Source: Bacteroidota bacterium (GTDB lineage Bacteria > Bacteroidota > Bacteroidia > Bacteroidales > VadinHA17). Taken from it: a stretch of 48,937 nucleotides of DNA. The position numbers and the translations under genes are program-made. A model generated the notes under the pieces. It did not search any database. It saw only the letters and a program-made list of their open reading frames with translations, and was not told the DNA's origin. This document shows, piece by piece, positions 8,250 through 17,314 of the stretch (its first letter is position 1; each line of letters opens with the position of its first letter). The stretch spans positions 1 to 48,937 of the forward strand of contig JADKBL010000040.1 in assembly GCA_016718875.1 (NCBI GenBank). The letters run 5' to 3'.

Positions 8250-9209
8250 TTATTCTTTAACAGCCTCAACAAGTTTTGGGAGTACCTTAAGTGCATCACC
8301 TACAATACCGTACTGTGCTGACTCAAATATAGGAGCATCCTTATCGGAATTGATTGCCACGATATATTTTGAAGAGCTTATTCCTGCCAGGTGCTGGGTG
8401 GCACCGGAGATTCCTACTGCAACATACAGGTTTGGTGCAATGATCTTGCCTGTCTGGCCTGTATGCTCGCCATGGGGTCTCCATCCTTCATCAGAAACAG
8501 GTCTTGAGCACGCAGTTGCACCACCAAGAAGATCAGCAAGTTCAACAAGCGGGCTCCAGTTATCGGGTGATTTCATGCCCCTTCCTCCTGATATAACTAT
8601 ATCGGCATCGGTCAGAAGCATCTTTCCTGTCTGCTTTTCAACATTTGTCACCGAGGTCTTCACAGTTGATCCGTCAACATTTGCAGTATAGTTTTCAATA
8701 GTTGCAGTATTTGAAGAAGGGACAAGGTCAAATGAATTCTGAGCAAGGGTAAGGATCTTTATATCAGATTTTATAACAAGCTGTGCAAAGGCATTTCCAG
8801 AATAAGTCCTTTTATATACTGTGAAGGGGTTGTGGTTCACAGGTAATTTGCTGACACCCGACCCTACGCCTGCCTTAAGTCTGACTGATAGACGTGGTGC
8901 TATTGCCTTTCCGGTGTTATTATTTGCGATAATAATGACTTTTGAACCCTCTTTGGCTGCAACCTCAGCTATTACGCCTGCGTATGCCTGGCTATCGAGT
9001 TGAGACAGATTTTCATTGGTCACGCTTATGATTTTTGATGCCCCGTAATTGCCAAGCTGCTTAAGTTCTGCTTCTTCAACCCTGCCAACTGAAACTGCAG
9101 TGACAGATGTACCGTTCATTTTTGCAACGCCTGCTGCATATGATACAAGCTCGTAGGAGAGTTTCTTGAATTTCCCGTCCCAATTCTCTGTATATACTAG
9201 TACTGACAT
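8250..9209 (-). CDS. etfA: electron transfer flavoprotein alpha subunit
   Basis: A 319-residue protein carrying the FAD domain of ETF. The C-terminal half shows the diagnostic run 'GGRGMKSPDNW', 'CSRPVSDEGW', 'GQTGKIIAPNLY' and 'GISGATQHLAG', which binds FAD. The N-terminal half matches the ETF alpha/beta fold. It lies 28 bases downstream of etfB, and the pair feeds electrons from acyl-CoA dehydrogenase to the membrane FeS complex encoded downstream. I see no sign of the extra ferredoxin domain found in some bifurcating alpha subunits. Confidence 0.95.
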   Translation of the reverse strand: MSVLVYTENWDGKFKKLSYELVSYAAGVAKMNGTSVTAVSVGRVEEAELKQLGNYGASKIISVTNENLSQLDSQAYAGVIAEVAAKEGSKVIIIANNNTGKAIAPRLSVRLKAGVGSGVSKLPVNHNPFTVYKRTYSGNAFAQLVIKSDIKILTLAQNSFDLVPSSNTATIENYTANVDGSTVKTSVTNVEKQTGKMLLTDADIVISGGRGMKSPDNWSPLVELADLLGGATACSRPVSDEGWRPHGEHTGQTGKIIAPNLYVAVGISGATQHLAGISSSKYIVAINSDKDAPIFESAQYGIVGDALKVLPKLVEAVKE

Positions 9210-9237
9210 ATCTTAGTGATTAACTGTTTCTGACTAA

Positions 9238-9987
9238 CTAAATAACTTTTGCTTCATTCTGTAAAAGCTCGATAAGCTGACGCGGATTCTCAGCATCGAT
9301 ATATTTACAGGCTGCCCTTGGAGCCGGCTTTTCAAATTCAACAACCTGAGTAAGAGGCTCAACAGCAACAGGTTCGAATACTTTAACAGGCTTAGATCGT
9401 GCCATCATTATACCACGCATAGCTGCAATTCTTGGTTCCTTTGCAATTCCCTTCTGGACAATTGCTACACATGGAGCAGAAACAGTAACAGTCTCTTTGC
9501 CCCCGTCGATCTCGCGTGTAAGCACAGCCTGTCCGTTTTCAAATTTTATACCGGATACGGCAGAAACAGATGGTACACCAAGGAATTCCGCAACCATTCC
9601 ACCTACAGTGGAACCGTTGAAATCGCTTGATTCTATTCCGCAGAAGACTACATCAAATTGTTCCTTCTTTACCACCTCGGCAATCTGTGCTGCGGTATAA
9701 TACGCATCGAGAGGCTCGGCGTTTACCCTTACAGCATCGTCTGCCCCAATTGCAAGAGCCTTGCGGATTGTTGTTTCAGAAGCAGCAGGGCCAACATGAA
9801 TTACAGTAACTGATTTTATACCATTAGAAGTATCATCCTTCAGTTCCAGAGCGCGGGTAAGGGATAATTCATCCCAGGGATTTATTACCCACTGAATGCC
9901 GGCAGTGTCAATTGAAGTGTTTCCCGCAGCAAATTTGATTTTTGTTGTGGTATCGGGAACATTACTGATGCAAACCAGAATTTTCAT
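9238..9987 (-). CDS. etfB: electron transfer flavoprotein beta subunit
   Basis: A 249-residue protein, normal length for EtfB. It shows the conserved N-terminus 'MKILVCISNVPDT', 'NPWDELSLTRALELKD' and 'GIESSDFNGSTVGGMVAEFLG' with the 'AVLTREIDGG' stretch, typical of ETF beta. It is first in the operon, behind a strong promoter match at 10068-10098. Whether this ETF is a plain carrier or electron-bifurcating cannot be settled here; the adjacent quinone-linked FeS proteins favour a respiratory role. Confidence 0.95.
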   Translation of the reverse strand: MKILVCISNVPDTTTKIKFAAGNTSIDTAGIQWVINPWDELSLTRALELKDDTSNGIKSVTVIHVGPAASETTIRKALAIGADDAVRVNAEPLDAYYTAAQIAEVVKKEQFDVVFCGIESSDFNGSTVGGMVAEFLGVPSVSAVSGIKFENGQAVLTREIDGGKETVTVSAPCVAIVQKGIAKEPRIAAMRGIMMARSKPVKVFEPVAVEPLTQVVEFEKPAPRAACKYIDAENPRQLIELLQNEAKVI

Positions 9988-10067
9988 TTAGATTTTATTA
10001 ATTGTTATTGTACTTATAATTAGCAGTTTAAAGAAGTTCTATTTCTTAAACAGAAACTTAATGGCGG

Positions 10068-10098
10068 CAAATATAATAATTTATGATTCACAAGCAAA
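10068..10098 (-). promoter_or_regulatory. promoter of the etfBA/acyl-CoA oxidation operon
   Basis: On the minus strand, TTTG (10098-10095) and TATATTTG (10075-10068) are separated by exactly 19 bases, a full match to the Bacteroidota -33/-7 consensus. The etfB start codon is 81 bases downstream of the -7 box. Confidence 0.75.
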
Positions 10099-10232
10099 TC
10101 AGGCTGACTTCTATTCTGAACATATTCGAAATATGCAAATTTTTTTAATCTCCTAATTTATAGATAATTAAATACAACGTTTTCAGAACTCAAAAATGTC
10201 AGTTCGAAAAAAGAACAGAAAATAAGTAAGCC

Positions 10233-10375
10233 TTAAGAACTTTCACAGAGTGACACAGAGAAGACACAGAGGTTCACTAAGATTGTATAAAAATTCTATC
10301 AGAATCTCTGTGGTCCTCTGTGAAAACCGGAGGCTTAAGCCGAAGGTCTCTGTGCTTCTCTGTGTAAGTTCTTAG
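10233..10375. repeat. CACAGAG-type palindromic repeat, copy 1
   Basis: An imperfect inverted repeat whose arms begin TTAAGAACTT and end AAGTTCTTAG. The left arm has CACAGAG at 10244, 10254 and 10265; the right half has CTCTGTG at 10306, 10316, 10348 and 10358. The heptamers recur every 10-11 bases. Related copies lie at 27972-28077 and 46801-46924. Confidence 0.85.
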
Positions 10376-10459
10376 TACATAATATACTTCTTTGCAGGTA
10401 ATACTTCTAATATTTTTAAATACCTTCGCAGCGCCTGAATAAAAGAAGGCTCGGGGAAA

Positions 10460-11383
10460 TTGAAAGTTAAAATAAGATTATACGGAGCGGTTATTCTGGC
10501 CATGATCTTCTGGGCGTTTTCGTTCATCTGGTTTAAGATGGCGAATGAAGATTTCCGGCCAATTACAGTTGTCTTTCTCAGGCTCGTTTTTGCAATTATT
10601 CTACTCACTGCGTACCTTACATACACTAAACGCTTTGTAAAAATCAGGAAGAGTGATTACAAGCTATTTTTTCTGATGTCACTTTTTGAACCTTTTATCT
10701 ATTTTCTGGGCGAAAGCTATGGATTGACATACGTATCTGCAACTGTTTGCTCTGTACTAATATCGACTATTCCTGTTTTTGCTGCCATAGGGGCCAGACT
10801 TATATTTAAAGAGAGACTCAGTTTTCTGAATTATTCGGGCATTATTCTTTCATTCATCGGAGTTGTAATTTTTGTACTTAATAAAGACGGCAGCTTTTCA
10901 TACAGTCCCAAAGGAATAGCCCTGATCTTTGTGGCAGTCTTCTCTGCAGTCGGTTATAACCTTACATTAAGCCGGCTTGTTGAACATTACAGTCCCATTT
11001 ATATTGTAAATGTGCAGAATATTATTGGTGCCGTGCTTTTCCTTCCTTTGTTTCTTACAATGGAACTCAGGCCCTTTCTGGAGATAACATTTAATTTCAA
11101 AATGTTCATACCTGTAATTCTGCTTTCAGTTTTCGCCTCATGCGCTGCATTTATACTATTCGCATTTTCTGTACGAAACCTGGGGTTGATGAAGGCAAAT
11201 GTCTTTACCAACAGTATTCCTCTTTTTACTGCCTTTTTCTCATTTCTGCTTCTTGGTGATATGCTTACGGTTCAGAATTTGATTGGGATGGTTGTTGTAA
11301 TAGCGGGATTATACATGTCGCAGCTGAGGGGGCGGATAGAGCCACCGGATGAAGCTCTGACGCTCACGGGGAAAACGGCATAG
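10460..11383 (+). CDS. EamA/DMT-family permease
   Basis: A 307-residue inner-membrane protein with ten hydrophobic segments in two repeated EamA domains (about residues 7-137 and 152-290), the drug/metabolite transporter fold. The first possible start is a TTG at 10460, giving the lysine/arginine-rich lead KVKIRLYG before the first helix; an ATG at 10502 would begin inside that helix and is less likely. Members export amino acids, nucleobases or other small metabolites; the substrate cannot be told. The last 15 codons run into a compositionally different tail before a 7-bp tandem repeat. It stands alone, with no co-directional partner closer than 156 bases. Confidence 0.85.
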   Translation: MKVKIRLYGAVILAMIFWAFSFIWFKMANEDFRPITVVFLRLVFAIILLTAYLTYTKRFVKIRKSDYKLFFLMSLFEPFIYFLGESYGLTYVSATVCSVLISTIPVFAAIGARLIFKERLSFLNYSGIILSFIGVVIFVLNKDGSFSYSPKGIALIFVAVFSAVGYNLTLSRLVEHYSPIYIVNVQNIIGAVLFLPLFLTMELRPFLEITFNFKMFIPVILLSVFASCAAFILFAFSVRNLGLMKANVFTNSIPLFTAFFSFLLLGDMLTVQNLIGMVVVIAGLYMSQLRGRIEPPDEALTLTGKTA

Positions 11384-11398
11384 GAACATGGCCGAGGG

Positions 11399-11426
11399 CG
11401 ACCGGTGACCGGCGACCGGCGACCGA
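11399..11426. repeat. 7-bp tandem repeat (CGACCGG x4)
   Basis: Four near-identical heptamers in a row (CGACCGG, TGACCGG, CGACCGG, CGACCGA) just after the EamA stop codon. G+C-rich compared with the surrounding A+T-rich intergenic DNA. Confidence 0.85.
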
Positions 11427-11515
11427 TTACAGATTACTATTTTTACCTAATCAAACAATACTATTACTGTAGCGTTTAAATTTATTTTAATCCCAACCGT
11501 TATTATAAATCCTGC

Positions 11516-11523
11516 TATCTTTG
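11516..11523 (+). promoter_or_regulatory. -7 promoter element upstream of porQ
   Basis: TATCTTTG matches TAnnTTTG, 16 bases before the porQ start codon. No convincing -33 TTTG is seen at the expected distance, so only the -7 half is supported. Confidence 0.4.
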
Positions 11524-11539
11524 AACCTGATAATTATTT

Positions 11540-12574
11540 ATGCTAAGAAAGGCATTCAATATACTGATATTCAACATCCTGTTTGTATCAGGATTTTCCC
11601 AGACAGGCGGGGATAATGTATATGAATTCCTAAACCTGACCCATTCTGCTTATATCTCATCCATCGGAGGTTCAAATGTTTCAGTTTTCAGCAATGATCT
11701 GAACATGGCCTATCATAATCCGGGACTTTTAGATTCCTCAATGGATAAAAGCATAGTCCTGAACTATGTTAATTACTTCGCAGGCATAAATTACGGAATG
11801 GCTATGTACTCAAGGTCATTCGAAGGTATCGGGAATTTTGGTACAGGAATCACTTACCTGAATTACGGTTCTTTTACTGAGGCTGACGAATCGGGTAATA
11901 TCACAGGAAACTTTACAGCATCTGAGTATGCCTTTTCGTTACTCTATTCACGCAATATTGATACTCTTTTTAATATTGGAGCGAATCTGAAGCCGGTCCT
12001 CTCCCATCTTGAAAAATATTCCTCATTCGGCCTGGCACTCGATATCGGAGCATCATATCACAGCAGGAGCAGTCTGTTTTCAGCAGGACTGGCCCTAAGA
12101 AACATCGGATTGCAGCTCACGTCTTATGCAGGTGAAGATAAACAGCCGCTGCCATTCGAGATACAGGCAGGGGTATCCCAGCGGCTTGCGCATGCCCCAT
12201 TCAGATTCTCCCTGACATTGAGACACCTTGAGAAATTTGATCTTACCCACCAATATATTTTGCCTGTTTCAACCGAAGAACCGGAGATCTCAGATTCAGA
12301 TTTCGGAGAGAACCTGCTCAGGCATATGGTCTTTGGTATAGAATTGATTCCTCACAAGAACTTTTATATCAGCGGAGGTTACAATTACCAGAGGAGGAGC
12401 GAACTGAAGATCGATCAGAAGGTGTCAACTGTCGGCCTTTCATGGGGTTTTGGAATTAAAACATCATTTATCGATGTTGAATTCGGACGTGCCACTTATC
12501 ACCTTGCCGGATCAAGCAATCACATATCACTAATTCTCAGGCCTGATATGATCTATAAAAAAGGCAGCTTATAA
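11540..12574 (+). CDS. porQ: type IX secretion system protein PorQ
   Basis: A 344-residue outer-membrane protein with a signal peptide (about 1-20) and a mature region opening 'GGDNVYEFLNLTHSAYISSIGGSNVSVFSNDLNMAYHNPGLL', the PorQ signature with the conserved asparagine-proline-glycine. The rest is a beta-rich barrel of the PorV/PorQ/FadL-like type. PorQ is needed for type IX secretion in Bacteroidota. The cmk gene follows 43 bases downstream and then ispH, a gene order I know from other Bacteroidota. No type IX C-terminal signal domain was recognised in the exported enzymes of this window. Confidence 0.88.
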   Translation: MLRKAFNILIFNILFVSGFSQTGGDNVYEFLNLTHSAYISSIGGSNVSVFSNDLNMAYHNPGLLDSSMDKSIVLNYVNYFAGINYGMAMYSRSFEGIGNFGTGITYLNYGSFTEADESGNITGNFTASEYAFSLLYSRNIDTLFNIGANLKPVLSHLEKYSSFGLALDIGASYHSRSSLFSAGLALRNIGLQLTSYAGEDKQPLPFEIQAGVSQRLAHAPFRFSLTLRHLEKFDLTHQYILPVSTEEPEISDSDFGENLLRHMVFGIELIPHKNFYISGGYNYQRRSELKIDQKVSTVGLSWGFGIKTSFIDVEFGRATYHLAGSSNHISLILRPDMIYKKGSL

Positions 12575-12617
12575 ACAATTCTTGCTCAATTAGTGTTTAA
12601 TTGCAACCTTTGCATCC

Positions 12618-13313
12618 ATGAAAAAGAGACTTATCATAGCCATTGACGGTTATTCATCCTGTGGAAAAAGCACTTTTGCCAAAATGATAGCAAAGGAGTT
12701 AAATTATATTTTCATCGACAGTGGGGCTATGTACCGTGCAGTCACACTTTATTGCATAAGAAGAGATTTTATAAGTGATAAGGGTGTAAATACACGTGGA
12801 ATATTAGATGAGCTGCCCGGAATAAATATTGATTTCATATATAATCCGGATATCAACGCCCACGAAACTTTTATGAATTCTGAAAACGTGGAAACAGAAA
12901 TAAGAAGTCTTGAGGTTACATCCCGTGTCAGCAGGATCAGCCAGATCCCGGAAGTCCGCTCACGGCTTGTTGAAATGCAGAGGGAGATCGGTGCCTTCAA
13001 GGGTATAGTGATGGATGGCAGGGATATTGGTACGGTTGTTTTCCCTTCTGCTGATCTCAAGATCTTCATGACTGCCTCAGCCGATATCAGGGCAAAAAGG
13101 AGATTTGATGAAATGAAAGCCAAAGGGATGGAGGTTGATTATGAGGAAATCAAAAGAGGGATTATAGCCCGCGATATTGCCGACGAAAACCGGGATATCA
13201 GTCCTCTGAGGAGGGCTGAAGATGCCATTGTGCTGGATAACAGCAGGATGACAGTTGAGGCACAGATGAGCTGGGTAAAAGATATCATTGACAAAAAGAT
13301 AAATGCTGGTTGA
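12618..13313 (+). CDS. cmk: cytidylate kinase
   Basis: A 231-residue cytosolic NMP kinase that phosphorylates CMP/dCMP with ATP. The P-loop 'GYSSCGKST' is at residues 11-19, followed by 'FIDSGAMYRAVTLY', 'MDGRDIGTVVFPSADLKIFMTAS' and 'RRFDEMKAKG', all cytidylate-kinase signatures. Length is normal. Its end overlaps the ispH start by 11 bases, so the two are probably translationally coupled. Confidence 0.95.
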   Translation: MKKRLIIAIDGYSSCGKSTFAKMIAKELNYIFIDSGAMYRAVTLYCIRRDFISDKGVNTRGILDELPGINIDFIYNPDINAHETFMNSENVETEIRSLEVTSRVSRISQIPEVRSRLVEMQREIGAFKGIVMDGRDIGTVVFPSADLKIFMTASADIRAKRRFDEMKAKGMEVDYEEIKRGIIARDIADENRDISPLRRAEDAIVLDNSRMTVEAQMSWVKDIIDKKINAG

Positions 13314-14178
13314 GACAGACAGGAAATCGGGGTTCTGCTTTGGTGTTCAGAATGCAGTTGAGATAGCGGAAAAAGCTCTTCTCGAAGGAGAAAGAGTGTA
13401 CTCCCTTGGCCCGATTGTTCATAATGATATGGAAGTCCGCAGACTGGCTGATCTGGGTCTAATCTCAATAGATCATGAAATGTTCCAAAAGCTCAGGGAT
13501 TGTAAAGTTCTGATAAGAGCTCATGGAGAGCCTCCCGCGACCTACCTGGCTGCACAAAAAAACAATATAACAATTATTGAAGCAACCTGTCCGATCGTAA
13601 AAACCCTTCAGTCGAGGATAAGGAATGCATGGACAAAACCTGAGGAAGGAATGACACAGGTGGTAATCTTCGGAAAAACCGGACATGCAGAGGTTATAGG
13701 ATTACTGGGACAGATTGAGAACAAAGGGATTCTTGTAACAGATCCTGCTGATCTGTCACAGATCGATTTTAAAAAGCCTGTTCATCTCTTCTCTCAAACA
13801 ACCATGAGTGTAAAAGATTACTCTACTCTCTCTGAAAACATCAGGGAAAAATATAAAGAAGCCGGATTTGCAGATCCTGATAAAATGCTTAAGGTGCACA
13901 GGACAATCTGCGGACAGGTCTCAAACAGGGAGCCTCATCTGAAGGAATTTGCCAGAAACCACGATGTTATAATTTTTGTGAGCGGAAATGAAAGCTCAAA
14001 CGGAAAGATGCTTTACCAGGTATGCAAATCTGTGAATCCTGCAACATATTTTGTTGCCAGTGAATCAGATCTGGACAAAAAATGGTTTATTGGAAAGAAT
14101 ACAGTTGGTGTATGCGGTGCCACCTCAACCCCAAAATGGCTTATTGAAAACATAAGAGATATTGTTTCAAATATCTGA
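13303..14178 (+). CDS. ispH: 4-hydroxy-3-methylbut-2-enyl diphosphate reductase
   Basis: A 291-residue [4Fe-4S] enzyme, the last step of the MEP isoprenoid pathway, making IPP and DMAPP. The three cluster cysteines are visible: Cys12 (GFCFGV), Cys96 (EATCPIV) and Cys203 (TICGQVSNRE). The substrate-binding ATSTP motif is near 273-277. The ATG lies inside the end of cmk (11-base overlap), and no better start exists. The cysteine contexts are conserved, so the gene looks intact. Confidence 0.95.
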   Translation: MLVETDRKSGFCFGVQNAVEIAEKALLEGERVYSLGPIVHNDMEVRRLADLGLISIDHEMFQKLRDCKVLIRAHGEPPATYLAAQKNNITIIEATCPIVKTLQSRIRNAWTKPEEGMTQVVIFGKTGHAEVIGLLGQIENKGILVTDPADLSQIDFKKPVHLFSQTTMSVKDYSTLSENIREKYKEAGFADPDKMLKVHRTICGQVSNREPHLKEFARNHDVIIFVSGNESSNGKMLYQVCKSVNPATYFVASESDLDKKWFIGKNTVGVCGATSTPKWLIENIRDIVSNI

Positions 14179-14221
14179 ATGTTAATATATTGTTACGTTT
14201 TTCCTTGTAACGAATTATTAT

Positions 14222-14229
14222 TATCTTTG
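14222..14229 (+). promoter_or_regulatory. -7 promoter element upstream of pfkA
   Basis: TATCTTTG, a full TAnnTTTG match, 27 bases before the pfkA start codon. The matching -33 position holds only a T-run (about 14198-14202), so the -33 half is weak. Confidence 0.5.
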
Positions 14230-14256
14230 CGGCTTCGTTTTTAAAACAAAATTTCA

Positions 14257-15231
14257 ATGGGAAAAATTAAGAAAATCGGGGTCCTCACATCGGGTGGCGA
14301 TTCACCGGGAATGAATGCTGCAATACGTGCAGTTGTAAGAACAGCTGTTTATGAAGGGCTGGAAGTAATGGGAATTATGTGTGGCTATCAGGGCATGATA
14401 AACGCTGATTTTAAGCCTCTTCAGGCACACAGTGTAAGTGATATCATCCAGAGGGGTGGAACAATACTAAAGACAGCAAGGTGTGAAGAATTCAGAACAC
14501 CTGAGGGAAGGGCTAAAGCCTATGTAAACTTAAAAGAAGCCGGAATTGACGGAGTCGTTGTTATAGGTGGTGACGGATCATTTACAGGAGCCAGGTTATT
14601 CAATGAGGAGTATGATATACCATTTGTAGGTATTCCGGGAACAATTGATAACGACATATTCGGAACTGATTATACTATCGGGTATGATACAGCTCTTAAT
14701 ACGGTTGTTGAGGCAGTTGATAAGATCAGGGATACTGCAAGTGCTCACAACAGGATGTTCTTTGTTGAAGTAATGGGAGCTGAAGCCGGATTTATTGCTC
14801 TTTACAGCGGAATTGCAAGCGGAGCAGAAGCCATTGTCATACCTGAAATAAAGGATGATGCAAGAAATCTCAAGGCGATGTTTGACGGAGGCCGTAAGAA
14901 GTCAAGTGCCATAATCATTGTTGCTGAAGGCGATGAAGGAGGAGGTGCTTTTGCAATAGCTGAATCAGTTAAAGAAGACTTCAAGGGATATGATATCAGG
15001 GTCTCTGTTCTGGGGCACCTTCAGAGAGGAGGATCTCCATCAGCTATTGACAGGGTTAATGCAAGTCGTTTAGGACATGCTGCTGTTGAAGCTCTTATTG
15101 ATGCCCAGAAAAGTGTAATGGTAGGTTTGGCCAACGGGGAAATAACACTTGTGCCTTTCCGTAAAGCCGTCAAGTTGCACAAGGATGTGAATCACAGCCT
15201 GGTAGCACTTGCCAAAATATTATCTGTATAA
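14257..15231 (+). CDS. pfkA: ATP-dependent 6-phosphofructokinase
   Basis: A 324-residue cytosolic enzyme committing fructose 6-phosphate to glycolysis. Visible signatures are 'TSGGDSPGMNAAIR' (ATP site, about 11-24), 'GGDGSFTGA' (104-112) and 'GIPGTIDNDIFGTDYTIGYDTA' (about 125-146) with catalytic Asp131. The glycine in GGDGS points to an ATP rather than pyrophosphate donor. Length matches E. coli PfkA. The cation-efflux gene follows 17 bases downstream and is probably cotranscribed. Confidence 0.95.
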   Translation: MGKIKKIGVLTSGGDSPGMNAAIRAVVRTAVYEGLEVMGIMCGYQGMINADFKPLQAHSVSDIIQRGGTILKTARCEEFRTPEGRAKAYVNLKEAGIDGVVVIGGDGSFTGARLFNEEYDIPFVGIPGTIDNDIFGTDYTIGYDTALNTVVEAVDKIRDTASAHNRMFFVEVMGAEAGFIALYSGIASGAEAIVIPEIKDDARNLKAMFDGGRKKSSAIIIVAEGDEGGGAFAIAESVKEDFKGYDIRVSVLGHLQRGGSPSAIDRVNASRLGHAAVEALIDAQKSVMVGLANGEITLVPFRKAVKLHKDVNHSLVALAKILSV

Positions 15232-15248
15232 CACAAGGTATTATTCAA

Positions 15249-16097
15249 ATGAATGCCAAAGTAAGCGTAGCCAGATTATCAATTGCTTCAAACACAGCCT
15301 TGATAATAATGAAACTGGCAGCCGGGATCATAAGCGGATCGGTCAGTATTATTTCTGAAGCGATCCACTCATCCATGGACCTTGTGGCTGCGCTTATTGC
15401 TTTCTTTTCAGTCAGAGTATCCGACAATCCTCCTGATTCAAGGCACCCATACGGACATGGCAAAGTTGAGAACATATCTGGTGTTATTGAGGCTCTGCTC
15501 ATCTTCGTTGCTGCAATCTGGATCATTTTGGAGGCGGTAAAAAAACTGGGAGGAGAATCAATTGAACTTGAGTCAGTTGGAATCGGTTCACTGGTAATGC
15601 TAATCTCAGCTCTTGTCAATACTTTTGTTTCAATGAGATTATACAAAGTAGCAAAGGAAACCAATTCCGTAGCTCTTGAAGCCGACGCTCTTCACCTGAA
15701 AACAGATGTATATACCTCACTTGGTGTTGCAGCTGGTCTGGGGTTGATAATGCTTACCGGAATTGAAATACTCGATCCTATTGTTGCTATGCTGGTTGCA
15801 ACATTTATAATATTTGAATCTTATCAGCTGCTGAAAAGGGCTTTCTCACCCCTTCTTGATACTGCCTGGCAGGAAAATGAAATAGAAGACCTTGAAAATA
15901 AACTGAAGCAATTACAGGTCAATTATCATGATCTGCGGACAAGGATTGCCGGAAATTACCGTTTCCTTGACCTGCATATCCAGATACCTGAGAATGTATC
16001 AGTAGGTGATGCACACAAATACTGCGATAAAATTGAAGGAGAGCTTACAAGTGTCTATAAGAATCTGAATGTCACCATTCACGTTGAGCCCAGCTAA
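15249..16097 (+). CDS. cation diffusion facilitator (CDF) metal transporter
   Basis: A 282-residue inner-membrane metal/proton antiporter with six predicted helices and a cytoplasmic C-terminal domain (about 205-282). The two CDF metal sites are visible as His40/Asp44 (HSSMD, helix 2) and His149/Asp153 (HLKTD, helix 5), and the 'RHPYGHGKVENISG' loop is typical. The HxxxD pair in both helices suggests zinc or a similar divalent ion, but specificity is uncertain. Its last four bases overlap the convergent PLP-enzyme gene, so no terminator fits between them. Confidence 0.9.
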   Translation: MNAKVSVARLSIASNTALIIMKLAAGIISGSVSIISEAIHSSMDLVAALIAFFSVRVSDNPPDSRHPYGHGKVENISGVIEALLIFVAAIWIILEAVKKLGGESIELESVGIGSLVMLISALVNTFVSMRLYKVAKETNSVALEADALHLKTDVYTSLGVAAGLGLIMLTGIEILDPIVAMLVATFIIFESYQLLKRAFSPLLDTAWQENEIEDLENKLKQLQVNYHDLRTRIAGNYRFLDLHIQIPENVSVGDAHKYCDKIEGELTSVYKNLNVTIHVEPS

Positions 16098-17191
16098 TTC
16101 ATTCTCCTCCACTTGCTCATTAAGTCAACCAGTTCATCAGTCTGATTATCGGTGTGTGCTGCTGATACCGTTACTCTGATCATGTACAGTTCCTGCCTTG
16201 AAGGATAATTCATGAAAGGAGCTATAATCCCGTTTTCTTCAAGAAACGATGACAGATGTTTTGCCTTGTCAATATCGTTAACCATGACCGGGATTATCGG
16301 AGTATTGTCGGTGGTTGTCTGAAAACCAAGACCTGATATTTTTTTCCTCAGCTCCCCGGCCAGTTCAAGTACCCTGATCCTCAGAGCAGGATTATCTTTT
16401 ATTATTTCCATTGATGCTATACCAGCGGCTACAACAGAAGGGGGCAGGGATGTTGAAGCCTGATATGTTGCTGAACTTTCACGAACTAGCTCAGTGAAGA
16501 TTTTATCGCCTGCCAAAAATCCGCCATAACTTCCAAGGGCTTTGCTCATTGTCTCCGACTGGAAAATATTCTCATCTGCAGGCAGATTGAAAAACTCCGG
16601 GGTCCCTCTGCCATTCTTTCCCAGTATTCCGGTAGAGTGGGCATCATCAACAATTAGAATACCATTGTACTTCTTTACAAGAGGATAAATTTTGTCCAGA
16701 GGGGCTATCTCGCCTGTAAGGGCAAATATTCCGTCGGTGATGATCAGAGGGTATGATCCTTTGAATTTATCCAGAATACTCTCAAGGTGACCGGCATCAC
16801 AATGATCGTAATAATGAATATCAGCAGGATTGATTTTAATACCTGTAAGAATGCTTGAATGAGCAAATTGATCTGTAAAAACATCAGAATATCTCTCTTT
16901 AAGAACCTCAAGTAAAATGCTGTTTCCCTGGTAGCCCGAAGGAAAAATGACTGAGTCCTGTTTTCCCTTAAAATCCGCGAGTTTTCGTTCAAGCTCAAGA
17001 TGAATATCTGCTGTTCCTGAAGTACGACGTGAGGCTGAAAAATTTACTCCATACTTTTCAATTGCCCTTATTGATGCTTCCTTCACTGAAGGATGTGAAG
17101 CAAGACCAAGATAATTGTTACCACCAAAGTAAGAGTATCTTTTCCCATTGCTGATCACATAATTTCCTATACTGCTGTTCAGTAATATCAT
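16094..17191 (-). CDS. alpha-oxoamine synthase-family PLP enzyme (BioF/KBL/SPT-like)
   Basis: A 365-residue fold-type I PLP enzyme. Signatures are 'YFGGNNYLGLASHP' (21-34), 'SRRTSGT' (54-60), 'VDDAHSTGILG' (181-191, Asp182 and His185) and 'SETMSKALGSYGGF' with the PLP lysine at Lys217. Members condense an amino acid with an acyl-CoA: biotin precursor (BioF), aminoketobutyrate (KBL) or sphingoid base (SPT). It is somewhat shorter than typical BioF or SPT, and there is no biotin operon beside it, so the reaction is left open. An SPT-type role would be notable given Bacteroidota sphingolipids, but nothing here proves it. Confidence 0.82.
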   Translation of the reverse strand: MILLNSSIGNYVISNGKRYSYFGGNNYLGLASHPSVKEASIRAIEKYGVNFSASRRTSGTADIHLELERKLADFKGKQDSVIFPSGYQGNSILLEVLKERYSDVFTDQFAHSSILTGIKINPADIHYYDHCDAGHLESILDKFKGSYPLIITDGIFALTGEIAPLDKIYPLVKKYNGILIVDDAHSTGILGKNGRGTPEFFNLPADENIFQSETMSKALGSYGGFLAGDKIFTELVRESSATYQASTSLPPSVVAAGIASMEIIKDNPALRIRVLELAGELRKKISGLGFQTTTDNTPIIPVMVNDIDKAKHLSSFLEENGIIAPFMNYPSRQELYMIRVTVSAAHTDNQTDELVDLMSKWRRMN

Positions 17192-17314
17192 ACTGTTATC
17201 TGATTCATTATCTTTACTGATGTAATTACGAATATCGCATTTTTAATGTTCTGTTACAAAACATAGTCATAATAAATCTCCGTTATAATCAGCTTGCTTA
17301 ATAAACGATCATAA

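Larger units (their letters stand above)
9988..10459. other. 472-base divergent intergenic region
   Basis: This is the only gene-free stretch above 300 bases. It contains the etf promoter (10068-10098), an A+T-rich stretch to about 10230, and a CACAGAG-type palindromic repeat (10233-10375). Nothing coding was seen. Confidence 0.6.

Noticed and set aside
10233..10375. Repeated CACAGAG units as a CRISPR-like array
   Set aside because: The units are 7 bases, arranged as inverted arms, with no 25-40 base repeats and spacers and no cas genes nearby.
17192..17314. Promoter for the nitrilase-GH20 gene
   Set aside because: No TAnnTTTG with a matching TTTG could be found in this divergent gap.
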